Assembly (NCBI GenBank): GCA_964606465.1 | Contig: CAZSGI010000013.1 | Coordinates: 1-16,874 of the forward strand | DNA: 16,874 nucleotides | DNA from: CG10-46-32 sp964606465 | Lineage (GTDB): Bacteria; Patescibacteriota; Patescibacteriia; UBA2169 | Direction: 5' to 3' | Shown here: piece by piece, positions 7,298 through 14,380 of the stretch | Position numbering within the stretch: the first letter of the stretch is position 1 | Layout: every line of letters begins with the position of its first letter | Notes under the pieces: model-generated | Told to the model about the DNA's origin: nothing | Databases searched by the model: none | The model's input: the letters and a program-made list of their open reading frames with translations, nothing else | Position numbers and translations under genes: made by a program

Positions 7298-7808
7298 TAA
7301 TGAGAATGAGCGCGCAACCGGCTGGCTGCCCGGGGAGCTTTCGGAAGTGGGAAAAACGCAAGCAGATGACCTGGGCCACCTGGTCGCTGATAAGCATTTT
7401 GACGCAGTATTCTGTTCGGATTTAAAGCGCGCCGTTGATTCCACGGAGCTCGCGTTCGGCGGCACGTACGACATCATCCCGGATACGAGGTTGCGTGAAG
7501 TCAATTACGGCGACTACAACGGCACAGCGGAAAGTGAGTTTAAGGATGACATGGCACGGTACGTTGAGACTCCCTACCCGAACGGGGAGAGCTACAAGGA
7601 TGTGGAAGCGCGCGTCCGCAATTTTTTGGGCGATGTTTCGCAAAAGTACGATGGCAAGCGCATTGCCATTGTCGCGCACCAGGCTCCCCAGCTCGCGCTT
7701 GATGTCATTGTGAAAAGCAAGACCTGGGAGCAGGCAATCAAAGAGGACTGGCGCAACACCCGCGCCTGGCAGCCGGGGTGGGAGTATGTAGTTGATAAGT
7801 CGGTATAA
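7257..7808 (+). CDS. Histidine-phosphatase-family protein, variant active site
   Basis: The 183-aa product matches the phosphoglycerate-mutase-like (histidine phosphatase) fold: an N-terminal strand with FVHGTTIDNE, LSEVGKTQADDLG, FCSDLKRAVDST with the conserved Arg (R58), LREVNYGDYNG with E81, and VAHQAPQLALD with the second His (H141). The nucleophilic His is present (H9), but the Arg that normally precedes it (RHG) is Val, giving VHG. Four expected active-site positions remain and one is lost. A stop codon in frame immediately upstream fixes the start at 7257 or later. Substrate unknown; family members act on phosphosugars, nucleotides or phosphoproteins. The next gene, infA, has its own promoter. 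Confidence 0.82.
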   Translation: MITVTYFVHGTTIDNENERATGWLPGELSEVGKTQADDLGHLVADKHFDAVFCSDLKRAVDSTELAFGGTYDIIPDTRLREVNYGDYNGTAESEFKDDMARYVETPYPNGESYKDVEARVRNFLGDVSQKYDGKRIAIVAHQAPQLALDVIVKSKTWEQAIKEDWRNTRAWQPGWEYVVDKSV

Positions 7809-7817
7809 CAGCCATTT

Positions 7818-7836
7818 GGCTTCCCACAAGGAAGCC
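7818..7836 (+). other. Hairpin after the phosphatase-family gene
   Basis: GGCTTCC, loop CACAA, GGAAGCC form a perfect 7-bp stem nine bases after the phosphatase stop. No T-run follows; the -35 hexamer TTGACA begins two bases later. It may slow or end the upstream transcript or protect its 3' end, but it is not a standard intrinsic terminator. Confidence 0.5.
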
Positions 7837-7837
7837 C

Positions 7838-7881
7838 TTGACACCTTCCCTGGACTCTATTAGTATAATTATACTTATAAT
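7838..7881 (+). promoter_or_regulatory. Promoter of the infA-rpsI ribosomal operon
   Basis: A perfect TTGACA (7838-7843) is followed by an AT-rich stretch with two perfect TATAAT hexamers (7864-7869 and 7876-7881). The first is 20 bases from the -35, longer than ideal; a weaker TAGTAT at 7861-7866 gives the standard 17. Tandem or alternative -10 use is possible. Transcription would start around 7873-7890 and leave a leader of roughly 80-95 bases before infA, unlike the apparently leaderless starts elsewhere in the window. Confidence 0.6.
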
Positions 7882-7926
7882 AGCGTATCATCCAAGCCAA
7901 AAGTAAGCATATTGTTAGGGATATTT

Positions 7927-7942
7927 AAGAGCGAACGCTCTT
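7927..7942 (+). promoter_or_regulatory. Leader hairpin before infA, possible attenuator
   Basis: AAGAGCG and CGCTCTT form a perfect inverted repeat with only two bases between (or a 6-bp stem with loop GAAC). A T-rich run (7952-7959) follows about ten bases later. The distance to the T-run makes it a weak terminator, so regulation of the ribosomal operon by attenuation or by a bound ribosomal protein is a guess. It lies within the predicted mRNA leader. Confidence 0.4.
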
Positions 7943-7966
7943 GAGTGGTTTATTTTTTCTTAATCC

Positions 7967-8221
7967 ATGGATCAAAAAGGCGCACTCGAGCCGGAAGGTT
8001 TCAACGTCAATCGGAAGGGGTTCATAGAAGTTGACGGACGTGTTTTGGAGCTCCTGCCCAACGCAACGTTCCGGGTAGAGCTCGAGAACGGGCACGAAAT
8101 CCTCGCCCACCTCTCCGGCAAGATGCGGATGTTCAAAATCCGCCTGCTCCCGTTTGACAAGGTGAAGGTGGAGATGAGCCCGTACGACACGAGCAAGGGC
8201 AGGATTACCTATCGTTACTAA
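7967..8221 (+). CDS. infA: Translation initiation factor IF-1
   Basis: IF-1 binds the 30S A site during initiation. The 84-aa product carries the complete S1-like OB-fold seen in all IF-1: IEVDGRVLELLPNATFRVEL, NGHEILAHLSGKMRMFKIRLL and VEMSPYDTSKGRITYRY at the C-terminus. It has about 12 more residues at the N-terminus (MDQKGALEPEGF) than the roughly 72-aa standard protein. No other ATG occurs before the conserved core, so 7967 is the likely start. No Shine-Dalgarno sequence precedes it. It opens the ribosomal operon, 14 nt before rpmJ, in the infA-rpmJ-rpsM order common in bacteria but without the secY-adk-map genes that often precede it. Confidence 0.95.
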   Translation: MDQKGALEPEGFNVNRKGFIEVDGRVLELLPNATFRVELENGHEILAHLSGKMRMFKIRLLPFDKVKVEMSPYDTSKGRITYRY

Positions 8222-8234
8222 GTAATTGAAACGA

Positions 8235-8348
8235 ATGAAAGTTCGAGCTTCGGTAAAAAAGATGTGCAGGGATTGCAAGACCGTGCGCCGCAAGGGGCGC
8301 ATCGTGGTGATATGCAAAAACCCGCGGCATAAGCAGCGGCAGGGGTAG
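8235..8348 (+). CDS. rpmJ: Ribosomal protein bL36
   Basis: This 37-aa basic protein of the large subunit begins MKVRASVKKMCRDCKTVRRK. It has the zinc-binding set C11, C14, C27 and H32 (CxxC, 12 residues, C, 4 residues, H), so it is the zinc-containing form. Length and motif agree with the family. It sits between infA and rpsM as in many bacteria. Confidence 0.96.
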   Translation: MKVRASVKKMCRDCKTVRRKGRIVVICKNPRHKQRQG

Positions 8349-8359
8349 TCCTCTTGAGT

Positions 8360-8755
8360 ATGGCAGTACGCATCGCGGGAGTAACGCTCCCAGAGCACAA
8401 ACGAATCGTCATCGCGCTCTCGTACCTGAAAGGTGTCGGCCGCGCCAAGAGCGAGCTGATTCTCCGGGCAGCGAACATTGACGAGAACCGGCGCGGCAAG
8501 AGCTTGACCGAAGAAGAGGTTGGCCGTATCCGCGCGGTCATCGAAACGCAGGGTTTGCTCCTGGAGGGTGATTTGGCGCGGGCGGTCCACGCGAACATTA
8601 AGCGCCTGAAGGAGATCGGCTCCTGGCGGGGGCTGCGCCACGCGCGGCACTTGCCCGTGCGCGGGCAGCGCACCAAGACCAACTCCCGGACGGTCCGCGG
8701 GAACGTCCGCAAGACCGCAACCAGCGGAAAGAAGCCGGCGGCGCAGAAGACGTAG
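8360..8755 (+). CDS. rpsM: Ribosomal protein uS13
   Basis: uS13 sits in the head of the 30S subunit and contacts tRNA and the 50S bridge. The 131-aa product begins MAVRIAGVTLPEHKRIVIAL, has the helix-two-turn-helix region with YLKGVGRAKSE, and the conserved basic tail GLRHARHLPVRGQRTKTNSRT. It is slightly longer than the usual 118-125 aa because of a lysine-rich C-terminal extension. The ATG at 8360 fits the family N-terminus; an in-frame TTG at 8354 would add two residues. No Shine-Dalgarno sequence is evident. Confidence 0.96.
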   Translation: MAVRIAGVTLPEHKRIVIALSYLKGVGRAKSELILRAANIDENRRGKSLTEEEVGRIRAVIETQGLLLEGDLARAVHANIKRLKEIGSWRGLRHARHLPVRGQRTKTNSRTVRGNVRKTATSGKKPAAQKT

Positions 8756-8763
8756 CCGTACCT

Positions 8764-9192
8764 ATGAGCGAGGAAGCACAACCGAAAGAAGCGCAGCGTC
8801 CGGAGGCGCCAACCACAAAGAAGCGCAAGAAGAAATCCAAGGTTTCCCTCAAGCGGGGCGTTGCGTTCGTGAACGCGTCCTACAACAACACCAAGGTGAG
8901 CATCGCGGATGCGAGCGGGAACGTGGTTGCGTGGTCATCGGCTGGGAAGGCGGGGTTTAAGGGTCCCAAGAAATCCACGCCGTACGCGGCCGGCGTGGTG
9001 GTGCGCGGTTTGGCGGATTTCGTGAAGCAGTCCGGGCTTTCGCACGTTGACGTGGTGGTGTCCGGCGTGGGCATGGGGCGCGACGCCGCCATCCGCGCGC
9101 TCGCGGGTTTGGGGCTCTCGATTCAATCCATCAAAGACCGGACGCCGGTTCCCCACAACGGGCCGCGCGCCAAGAAGGCGCGGAGGGTGTAG
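8764..9192 (+). CDS. rpsK: Ribosomal protein uS11
   Basis: uS11 forms part of the 30S platform near the E-site mRNA. The 142-aa product has a polar, lysine-rich N-terminal extension (PTTKKRKKKSKV) followed by the conserved core FVNASYNNTKVSIADASGNV, SSAGKAGFKGPKKSTPYAAG, VSGVGMGRDAAIRAL and the C-terminal DRTPVPHNGPRAKKARRV. The extension makes it longer than the roughly 129-aa standard protein. Its last codons contain GGAGG, a usable Shine-Dalgarno sequence for rpsD. Confidence 0.97.
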   Translation: MSEEAQPKEAQRPEAPTTKKRKKKSKVSLKRGVAFVNASYNNTKVSIADASGNVVAWSSAGKAGFKGPKKSTPYAAGVVVRGLADFVKQSGLSHVDVVVSGVGMGRDAAIRALAGLGLSIQSIKDRTPVPHNGPRAKKARRV

Positions 9193-9195
9193 CGT

Positions 9196-9819
9196 ATGGG
9201 ACGAGACCTCGCGCCAAAATACAAGCGCTCGCGCCGGGAGGGGGTTGATCTGTACCCGGATTTGGACAAGGCTGGAACGGCCAAGTCTCCGCTCTCGCGC
9301 AAGAGCTACCACCCAGGCATGCACGGGCCGCGTGGCATGCGTTCTCGGCTTTCAAACTACGGCGTCCAGCTCCGGGAGAAGCAGAAAGCCAAGCGGATGT
9401 ACGGCATTTTGGAAAAGCAGTTCCGGACGTACTACGAGAAGGCGATCCGATCCCGCGGGGACACCGGCGAGGCGATGCTGTCCATGCTTGAACGCCGGCT
9501 GGACAACGTGGTGTACCGCCTGGGGTTCGCCAAGACGCGCCGCGCGGCGCGGCAGATGGTTTCGCACGGGCACATTCTGGTGAATGGTAAAAAAGTAACC
9601 ATCCCCTCGCTCTTGGTCGGGGTGGGTGCCGGTGTTTCGGTAATTGAGCGCGTTGCCAAAGGTTCGCGCTTTACCGAATCGGTCAAAGCCATCAACCGGA
9701 CCCCGGGTTCTTGGCTTGCGCGGAAAGAAGGCTCGGCCACGGTGGTTGCACTCCCGGACCTTGCGGAACCAAAGACGCTCATTGACGTCCGCAGAATCGT
9801 TGAGTTTTACTCCAGATAA
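9196..9819 (+). CDS. rpsD: Ribosomal protein uS4
   Basis: uS4 is a primary 16S rRNA-binding protein that nucleates 30S assembly and in many bacteria represses its own operon. The 207-aa length is typical. Seen are MGRDLAPKYKRSRREG, KSYHPGMHG, YGVQLREKQKAKRMYGILEK and the S4 RNA-binding domain RRLDNVVYRLGFAKTRRAARQ followed by HGHILVNGKKVTIPS. It has no cysteines, so it is the zinc-free form. The start lies three bases after the rpsK stop, with GGAGG at 9182-9186 inside rpsK, nine bases upstream. Confidence 0.97.
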   Translation: MGRDLAPKYKRSRREGVDLYPDLDKAGTAKSPLSRKSYHPGMHGPRGMRSRLSNYGVQLREKQKAKRMYGILEKQFRTYYEKAIRSRGDTGEAMLSMLERRLDNVVYRLGFAKTRRAARQMVSHGHILVNGKKVTIPSLLVGVGAGVSVIERVAKGSRFTESVKAINRTPGSWLARKEGSATVVALPDLAEPKTLIDVRRIVEFYSR

Positions 9820-9837
9820 TCTTTTCATCAAACGTGT

Positions 9838-10626
9838 ATGGAATCCATTCCGCTTCCCAAAAAAATCGCGGTCGCCAAAGACGCCAAGAACGAATTTCTG
9901 GCCACCGTTTTCATCGAGCCGCTGTACCCGGGGTACGGGCCGACCATCGCGAACGCGCTGCGGCGGGTGCTGCTCTCCTCGCTGCCGGGCGCGGCGATTT
10001 ACGCGTTCAAGATCAAAGGCATCACCCACGAGTTCACGAGCATTGATTACGTCAAAGAGGATGTGGTGGACATTTCGTTGAACCTCAAGCGCGTCAACCT
10101 CAAGAGCCATTCGGGCGAGCCGGTTGCGCTCAAGCTTTCCGCGCGCGGAGAAAAGGCATTCACCGCCGGAGACATCGAGCCGAACGCGGATGTTGAAATC
10201 GCGAACCCGGACCAGCTCATCATGACGCTCACCGACAAAGCCGCGTCGGTTGACATGACCATCTGGGTGCGGCCGGGACGCGGCTACGACACCGTGGAAG
10301 GGCGCCAGAAGGAAGACCTGGAGGTGAACGCCATCGCGGTTGATTCCATCTTCACCCCGGTGCACCTCGTTGGGTACCAGGTCGACAACGTGCGCGTCGG
10401 AGACCGGACCGACTACGACAAAATCACCATGCAGATTGAAACCAACGGCACCATCTCCGTGGAAGACGCCCTGAAGCAGTCCGCCCAGATTCTGGCGGAC
10501 CACTTTACGCTCGTGGGCTCGTTCGATGCGTTCGCGGACTCATCCGCAGAGCCGGAATTCAGGGAAGCGGCGGATGCGGATAGCGCGGGAGCCGACGATG
10601 CGGCCACCGGAGACGAAGCAGCCTAG
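9838..10626 (+). CDS. rpoA: RNA polymerase alpha subunit lacking the C-terminal domain
   Basis: Alpha dimerises and scaffolds beta and beta-prime. This 262-aa protein has the whole N-terminal assembly domain: FLATVFIEPLYPGYGPTIANALRRVLLSSLPG, GITHEFTSIDYVKEDV, then PVHLVGYQVDNVRVGDRTDY and the closing SVEDALKQSAQILADHF. Standard alpha is about 315-330 aa and ends in a helix-hairpin-helix domain that binds UP elements and activators. Here the sequence after about residue 230 is an acidic, Ala- and Asp-rich tail ending ATGDEAA. rplQ begins three bases after the stop, so no C-terminal domain is hidden downstream. The order rpsD-rpoA-rplQ is canonical. Confidence 0.96.
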   Translation: MESIPLPKKIAVAKDAKNEFLATVFIEPLYPGYGPTIANALRRVLLSSLPGAAIYAFKIKGITHEFTSIDYVKEDVVDISLNLKRVNLKSHSGEPVALKLSARGEKAFTAGDIEPNADVEIANPDQLIMTLTDKAASVDMTIWVRPGRGYDTVEGRQKEDLEVNAIAVDSIFTPVHLVGYQVDNVRVGDRTDYDKITMQIETNGTISVEDALKQSAQILADHFTLVGSFDAFADSSAEPEFREAADADSAGADDAATGDEAA

Positions 10627-10629
10627 CGT

Positions 10630-10980
10630 ATGCGCCACCGCAGCAACAAGTTGGGGTTCGGGAGATCGTCCGCGTACCGCGCGGCGCTCTTGAGGCAGCT
10701 CGCCGCGCGGCTGGTGCTGCACGAGAAAATCAAAACCACGCTCGCCAAAGCCCGAGCCCTGCGGCCGTACGCCGAACGCTTGGTTACGCTCGGCAAGGTT
10801 GACTCGGTGGCAAGGCGCAGGAAAGCGTCCCAGTTGCTCGCGCACAAGACAGCCGTACGAAAGCTGTTTGAGGTGGTCGGTCCCAAGTACCGAACGAGAG
10901 CCGGCGGGTACCTCCGCATTCGAAAAACCGGGCCGCGCGCCGGAGACGCGGGCGAGGGAGCCAGCATCTCTTTCGTGTAG
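10630..10980 (+). CDS. rplQ: Ribosomal protein bL17
   Basis: bL17 is a large-subunit protein near the exit tunnel. The 116-aa product starts with the family signature MRHRSNKLGFGRSSAYRAAL, followed by LLRQLAARLVLHEKIKTTLAKARALRPYAERLVTLGK in the core and the C-terminal GGYLRIRKTGPRAGDAGEGAS. Length is normal. It starts three bases after the rpoA stop. Confidence 0.96.
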   Translation: MRHRSNKLGFGRSSAYRAALLRQLAARLVLHEKIKTTLAKARALRPYAERLVTLGKVDSVARRRKASQLLAHKTAVRKLFEVVGPKYRTRAGGYLRIRKTGPRAGDAGEGASISFV

Positions 10981-11007
10981 AGAGGCGTTTCCAGAAATCC
11001 CTATCAT

Positions 11008-11367
11008 ATGAATCGCGCAACCCACACCATTGACGCATCAGGAGTTCCGCTCGGCAGAGTCGCGACCCAAGTCGCCCGTTTTCTCATGGGAAAACACAGA
11101 GCATCCTACGTCCCGTACAAGGACGAGGGAGATGTGGTGGTGGTCAAGAACTTCCGCAAGGTAACGTTTACCGGCGCCAAGATGGACCAGAAGCGTTACT
11201 GGCGTCCCACCACGCGGCCGGGGAGCCTTACGAGCGAGACGCTCAGGCAGTTGTGGCAGCGTCGCCCGGAAGAGGTGTTGCGCAAGGCAGTGTACGGCAT
11301 GCTTCCTAAGAATACGCTCCGCAAGCAGATGATCAAGCGTCTGTCCATGAAAGATACGGAAGCATAG
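11008..11367 (+). CDS. rplM: Ribosomal protein uL13
   Basis: uL13 is an early assembly protein of the 50S subunit. The 119-aa product has THTIDASGVPLGRVATQVAR, RASYVPYKDEGDVVVVKN, RPGSLTSETLRQLWQRRPEE and KAVYGMLPKNTLRKQMIKRL. It ends soon after the conserved GMLPKN block and is shorter than the roughly 142-aa E. coli protein, lacking the C-terminal tail. It follows rplQ after 27 bases with no clear Shine-Dalgarno sequence; no convincing separate promoter is seen in that gap. rpsI starts one base after its stop. Confidence 0.95.
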   Translation: MNRATHTIDASGVPLGRVATQVARFLMGKHRASYVPYKDEGDVVVVKNFRKVTFTGAKMDQKRYWRPTTRPGSLTSETLRQLWQRRPEEVLRKAVYGMLPKNTLRKQMIKRLSMKDTEA

Positions 11368-11368
11368 T

Positions 11369-11803
11369 ATGCCGAGCGCACCCGCACCAGCCGAAAAGAA
11401 TCCGTTCCGCGGCCGCAAGTACCTCCGCGCCGTGGGACGCAGGAAATCCGCTTCAGCCGTGGCCCAGCTGTACGTGCGCGGCAGCGGGAAATTTGTGGTG
11501 AACAAGCGGGAGCTCTCTGCGTACTTCGCGCAGCCGGATCTCGCCCTCATTGCGCGCGCTTCGTTGGACAAGGTGGGCGAGGGCGCGCGCTACGACGTGA
11601 ACGTGTCGGTTTTCGGAGGGGGGTTGCGCGGCCAGGCCGAGGCGGTTCGCCTGGCAATCGCCCGCGTCTTGGTCGCGCACGATGCGGACGCAAAGCCCGT
11701 GCTCCGCGCCGCAGGCTATATTACGGTTGACCGCAGGGTCAAAGAGCGCAAAAAGCCGGGTAAAAAGCGCGCTCGCCGCAGCCCGCAGTGGAGCAAACGG
11801 TAA
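11369..11803 (+). CDS. rpsI: Ribosomal protein uS9
   Basis: uS9 reaches into the 30S P site with its C-terminal arginine. The 144-aa protein has an extra N-terminal stretch of about 20 residues (PSAPAPAEKNPFRGRKY), then AVGRRKSASAVAQLYVRGSG, VSVFGGGLRGQAEAVRLAIAR, DRRVKERKKPGKKRARRSPQ and the diagnostic ending WSKR. The usual length is about 130 aa. rplM-rpsI is a conserved pair, here joined to the alpha operon. Confidence 0.96.
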   Translation: MPSAPAPAEKNPFRGRKYLRAVGRRKSASAVAQLYVRGSGKFVVNKRELSAYFAQPDLALIARASLDKVGEGARYDVNVSVFGGGLRGQAEAVRLAIARVLVAHDADAKPVLRAAGYITVDRRVKERKKPGKKRARRSPQWSKR

Positions 11804-11816
11804 GAAGGCACGCACG

Positions 11817-11879
11817 CGCCGAGACACGGGAAACGTTCTTACGAATTTTCTTCCGAACGACGTATCCGGCGGGTTTTTT
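11817..11879 (+). terminator. Weak candidate terminator after rpsI
   Basis: CGCCG (11817-11821) can pair with CGGCG (11867-11871), with an inner CGTTC/GAACG stem (11834-11838 and 11855-11859). GG and a run of six T (11874-11879) follow. The outer stem is short and the structure branched, so this is only a tentative end for the ribosomal operon. Its T-run lies directly against the next promoter. Confidence 0.35.
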
Positions 11880-11880
11880 G

Positions 11881-11889
11881 TGGTATAGT
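11881..11889 (+). promoter_or_regulatory. Extended -10 promoter of the flippase operon
   Basis: TGGTATAGT is an extended -10 (TG, one base, TATAGT, 5 of 6). No convincing -35 hexamer is present, which is usual for extended -10 promoters. The ATG at 11896 is six bases beyond the -10, so the transcript would begin on that codon. The element differs by one base from the divergent TGGTATAAT at 42-50. Confidence 0.55.
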
Positions 11890-11895
11890 ATGGGT

Positions 11896-13338
11896 ATGAT
11901 AAAGACGCACCATCCCAAACAAGTGGCCCGTTCCGGAGCCGTGTACACCGCGGCGCTCGTGTTCCAGAAAATCCTCTCGTTCGCGTACTTCAGCGTCTTG
12001 GCCCGCGCCCTGGGGCCCGAGGCGTTGGGCACGTACATCTTCGCGCTCTCGTTTGCCGCGTTTTTTTCGCTGATTGCTGACTTCGGGTTCGTGCCCCTCG
12101 CGATTCGCACGTTCGCGCAGCACCCGGAAAAGCAGAAAGAGTACTTTACCACGTTCTTGAGCATCCGTGTCGGTCTGGCCCTCCTTGCGATTCTCGTGCT
12201 GCACGGTTTGTCCTTCGCGCTGGGGTATGGTTCCGAGTTGCGCGTCCTGCTCGCCATCACCAGCGTCATCATGGTCATGGACGCGTTTACCGCGTACTTT
12301 TACACCATCTTCCGTTCGCGGCAGAATTTGTTCTATGAGGCCCTGGGCACGGTGGCGTTCCAGATTATCATCTTTACGGCCGGACTGGTGGTTATTTCAA
12401 AGACAAACGACCTGCGCGCGCTGCTTGCGGTTATTGGAGCGGGCAGCCTGTTCCACATCATATTTTCGTCCATACTCATCAAGCGAAAAGCAAAGATTGA
12501 TTTCAGGTTCCACATCAACCGGGAGCTCGCCTGGCAGTGGATGGAGCGCGCAATTCCGTTTTTCCTCGCAGCCGGCTTCATCAAAGCCTACAACACCATT
12601 GATTCAATCTTGCTCAAGAATTTGGTGAATGATGAGGCAGTCGGGCTGTATGCTATCCCGGCCAAAATCGTGTTCACGTTTCCGTTTGTAGCACTCGCCA
12701 TTACCGCGGCCGTGTACCCTGCCATGTCAAATTACGCGGTTGAATCAAAGGAGCGGTTGCAGTCCATTTTTTCGCGCACGCTCCAGCTCTTGCTCACCAT
12801 CAGCCTGCCCGTCGCAGTTGGAATCTACCTGTTGGCCGGCCCCATTGTGATGCGGATTTGGCCGGAGTTTAGCGCGTCAATTCCGGCATTGCAAGTTTTG
12901 GTTTGGGCCGTGGTGTTTCTGTACGTTGAGTTCCCGTTCGGGTCCTTGCTCAATGCCACCGGCAATGAGCGGCGCAACACCGTAAACCGCGGCATCCAAT
13001 TGATCGTGTTTGTGGCTTTGAACCTTATACTGATTCCGGTGTACGGATTCATGGGAGCCGTGTACGCGGCGCTCTCGTGCAGCGTCTTGATCGTGTTGCT
13101 GGGGTGGGCGCGCGCGCGCAAAATCGTGCCCGTGTTCACTTCCCGATTTGCCTCAAGCTTGGTCAAACTGGTCACCGCATCAGCGCTCATGGGCTTGGCG
13201 GTGTACTACTTTCGGGACGAGTACTCGTTCTTGATTATCATTCCGGTTGCCGCGGTTCTGTACGGTATGCTGCTCATCTTGCTGCGCGCGTACACAGCAG
13301 AGGACTGGCAGTGGCTTCAGTCCGTGGTTAGCCGCTAG
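11896..13338 (+). CDS. Wzx-like oligosaccharide flippase (MOP superfamily)
   Basis: The 480-aa product is a polytopic membrane protein with about 12-14 hydrophobic segments. It starts in the style of polysaccharide flippases: VARSGAVYTAALVFQKILSF, then ARALGPEALGTYIFAL and ADFGFVPLAIRTFA. A second half begins near ERAIPFFLAAGFIKAYNTIDSI, matching the pseudo-symmetry of the MOP/Wzx family. Such proteins move lipid-linked glycan units across the cytoplasmic membrane. I chose the ATG at 11896 because it sits at the predicted transcription start; an ATG at 11890 overlaps the promoter and adds only two residues. The following glycosyltransferases fit a surface-glycan operon. The substrate cannot be read from sequence. 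Confidence 0.85.
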   Translation: MIKTHHPKQVARSGAVYTAALVFQKILSFAYFSVLARALGPEALGTYIFALSFAAFFSLIADFGFVPLAIRTFAQHPEKQKEYFTTFLSIRVGLALLAILVLHGLSFALGYGSELRVLLAITSVIMVMDAFTAYFYTIFRSRQNLFYEALGTVAFQIIIFTAGLVVISKTNDLRALLAVIGAGSLFHIIFSSILIKRKAKIDFRFHINRELAWQWMERAIPFFLAAGFIKAYNTIDSILLKNLVNDEAVGLYAIPAKIVFTFPFVALAITAAVYPAMSNYAVESKERLQSIFSRTLQLLLTISLPVAVGIYLLAGPIVMRIWPEFSASIPALQVLVWAVVFLYVEFPFGSLLNATGNERRNTVNRGIQLIVFVALNLILIPVYGFMGAVYAALSCSVLIVLLGWARARKIVPVFTSRFASSLVKLVTASALMGLAVYYFRDEYSFLIIIPVAAVLYGMLLILLRAYTAEDWQWLQSVVSR

Positions 13339-13342
13339 CGCT

Positions 13343-14380
13343 ATGCCGAACGAAAAGCGCCCGCTATTGCTTACGCTTGAGTACCCTCCCCAAGATTCAC
13401 CCCAGACGATTCCGCAGGAACCGCTGGGGACCCCGAAATATGGGGGAGTTGCGACCTATCTCGCCGCAGAAGTTAAGGCATCAAGCGAGCCGGTTGAGGT
13501 TGTTAAAGCGCAGGAGCATTTTTGGGACAAGTGGCCGAGGTGGATTCCGCTCTTGTGGTTCAAGCATCCGGAAGTGGATACCATACTTTGGATTTCACAC
13601 GTGCTGCCTATGGGGTATGTGGCGCTGTGGTGGAAATGGCGCTTCAAAACTCCGTACCGTGTGTACGTGCACGGTCTGGATTTGGTGAACGCGCGGCGGG
13701 GGAGCTGGAAGCGGTACTGGGCGTCGCGGATTTTGCACCGCGCGGACGAAATCGTAGCCAACAGTCGGCAGACCGCGGAGCTCTTGTCGTCTTTTGGCGT
13801 CAATCCGTCGCAAGCGGAGATTCGGTACCCGCGTGTCTTGGGGGTGGATGTTGCGCAGTACCGGGGAGTTGGCGACGAGCTTCGCAAAAAATATGGGATT
13901 GGCCCGCACCCGCTGCTCGTGACCATAAGCCGGTTGGTTGCGCGCAAAGGCATCAACCTCGTCATCCGCAGCCTTACGGAAGTGTGGAAGCAGGTTCCGG
14001 AGTTGCGGTACGTCATCGTGGGGGGAGGGGAAGAGCGCAAGCGATTGGAAACGCTCGCCTTGTCCGCGCTCACCGAACTTGAGAGCGTCCGCCCCCGGCT
14101 TCTGACGTCGAAAAAAATTTTGTTCGCAGGCGAGGTGCCGGACGAAGAGAAGTACGCCTGGCTCTCCGCGTGTGACTGCTTTATCCTGACGCCGATTGAC
14201 GATCCCGAAGATTTTGAAGGGTACGGCATTGTGTACAAGGAAGCGCAGCTGTTCGGCAAGCCGGTCATCGGCTCGCGGGTGGGAGGCGTTCCCGAAGCAA
14301 TAGGCGAGAACGGTATGCTGGTTGATTCCGGCAGTATTGAGCAGATTACTGATGCGATTTTGAAACATGTCAAAGCCTAA
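13343..14380 (+). CDS. Family 4 (GT-B) glycosyltransferase
   Basis: The 345-aa product begins LLLTLEYPPQDS, followed by a glycine-rich YGGVATYLAAE loop that binds substrate in GT4 enzymes. VYVHGLDLVN and ADEIVANSRQTAELL follow in the N-domain. The C-domain has LVTISRLVARKGINLVIRSL, RYVIVGGGEERKRLE, the EDFEGYGIVYKEAQLFGKPVIG block carrying the conserved EX7E-type glutamates, and GGVPEAIGENGMLVD. It probably transfers a sugar from an NDP- or lipid-linked donor in glycan assembly. I chose the ATG at 13343, four bases after the flippase stop; the open frame upstream lies inside the flippase and is not GT-like. It overlaps the next gene by 14 bases. Confidence 0.88.
   Translation: MPNEKRPLLLTLEYPPQDSPQTIPQEPLGTPKYGGVATYLAAEVKASSEPVEVVKAQEHFWDKWPRWIPLLWFKHPEVDTILWISHVLPMGYVALWWKWRFKTPYRVYVHGLDLVNARRGSWKRYWASRILHRADEIVANSRQTAELLSSFGVNPSQAEIRYPRVLGVDVAQYRGVGDELRKKYGIGPHPLLVTISRLVARKGINLVIRSLTEVWKQVPELRYVIVGGGEERKRLETLALSALTELESVRPRLLTSKKILFAGEVPDEEKYAWLSACDCFILTPIDDPEDFEGYGIVYKEAQLFGKPVIGSRVGGVPEAIGENGMLVDSGSIEQITDAILKHVKA

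Noticed and set aside
10981..11007. A separate promoter for rplM-rpsI
   Set aside because: TATCAT at 11002-11007 directly touches the ATG, leaving no room for a transcription start, and no -35 fits; read-through from rplQ is more likely.
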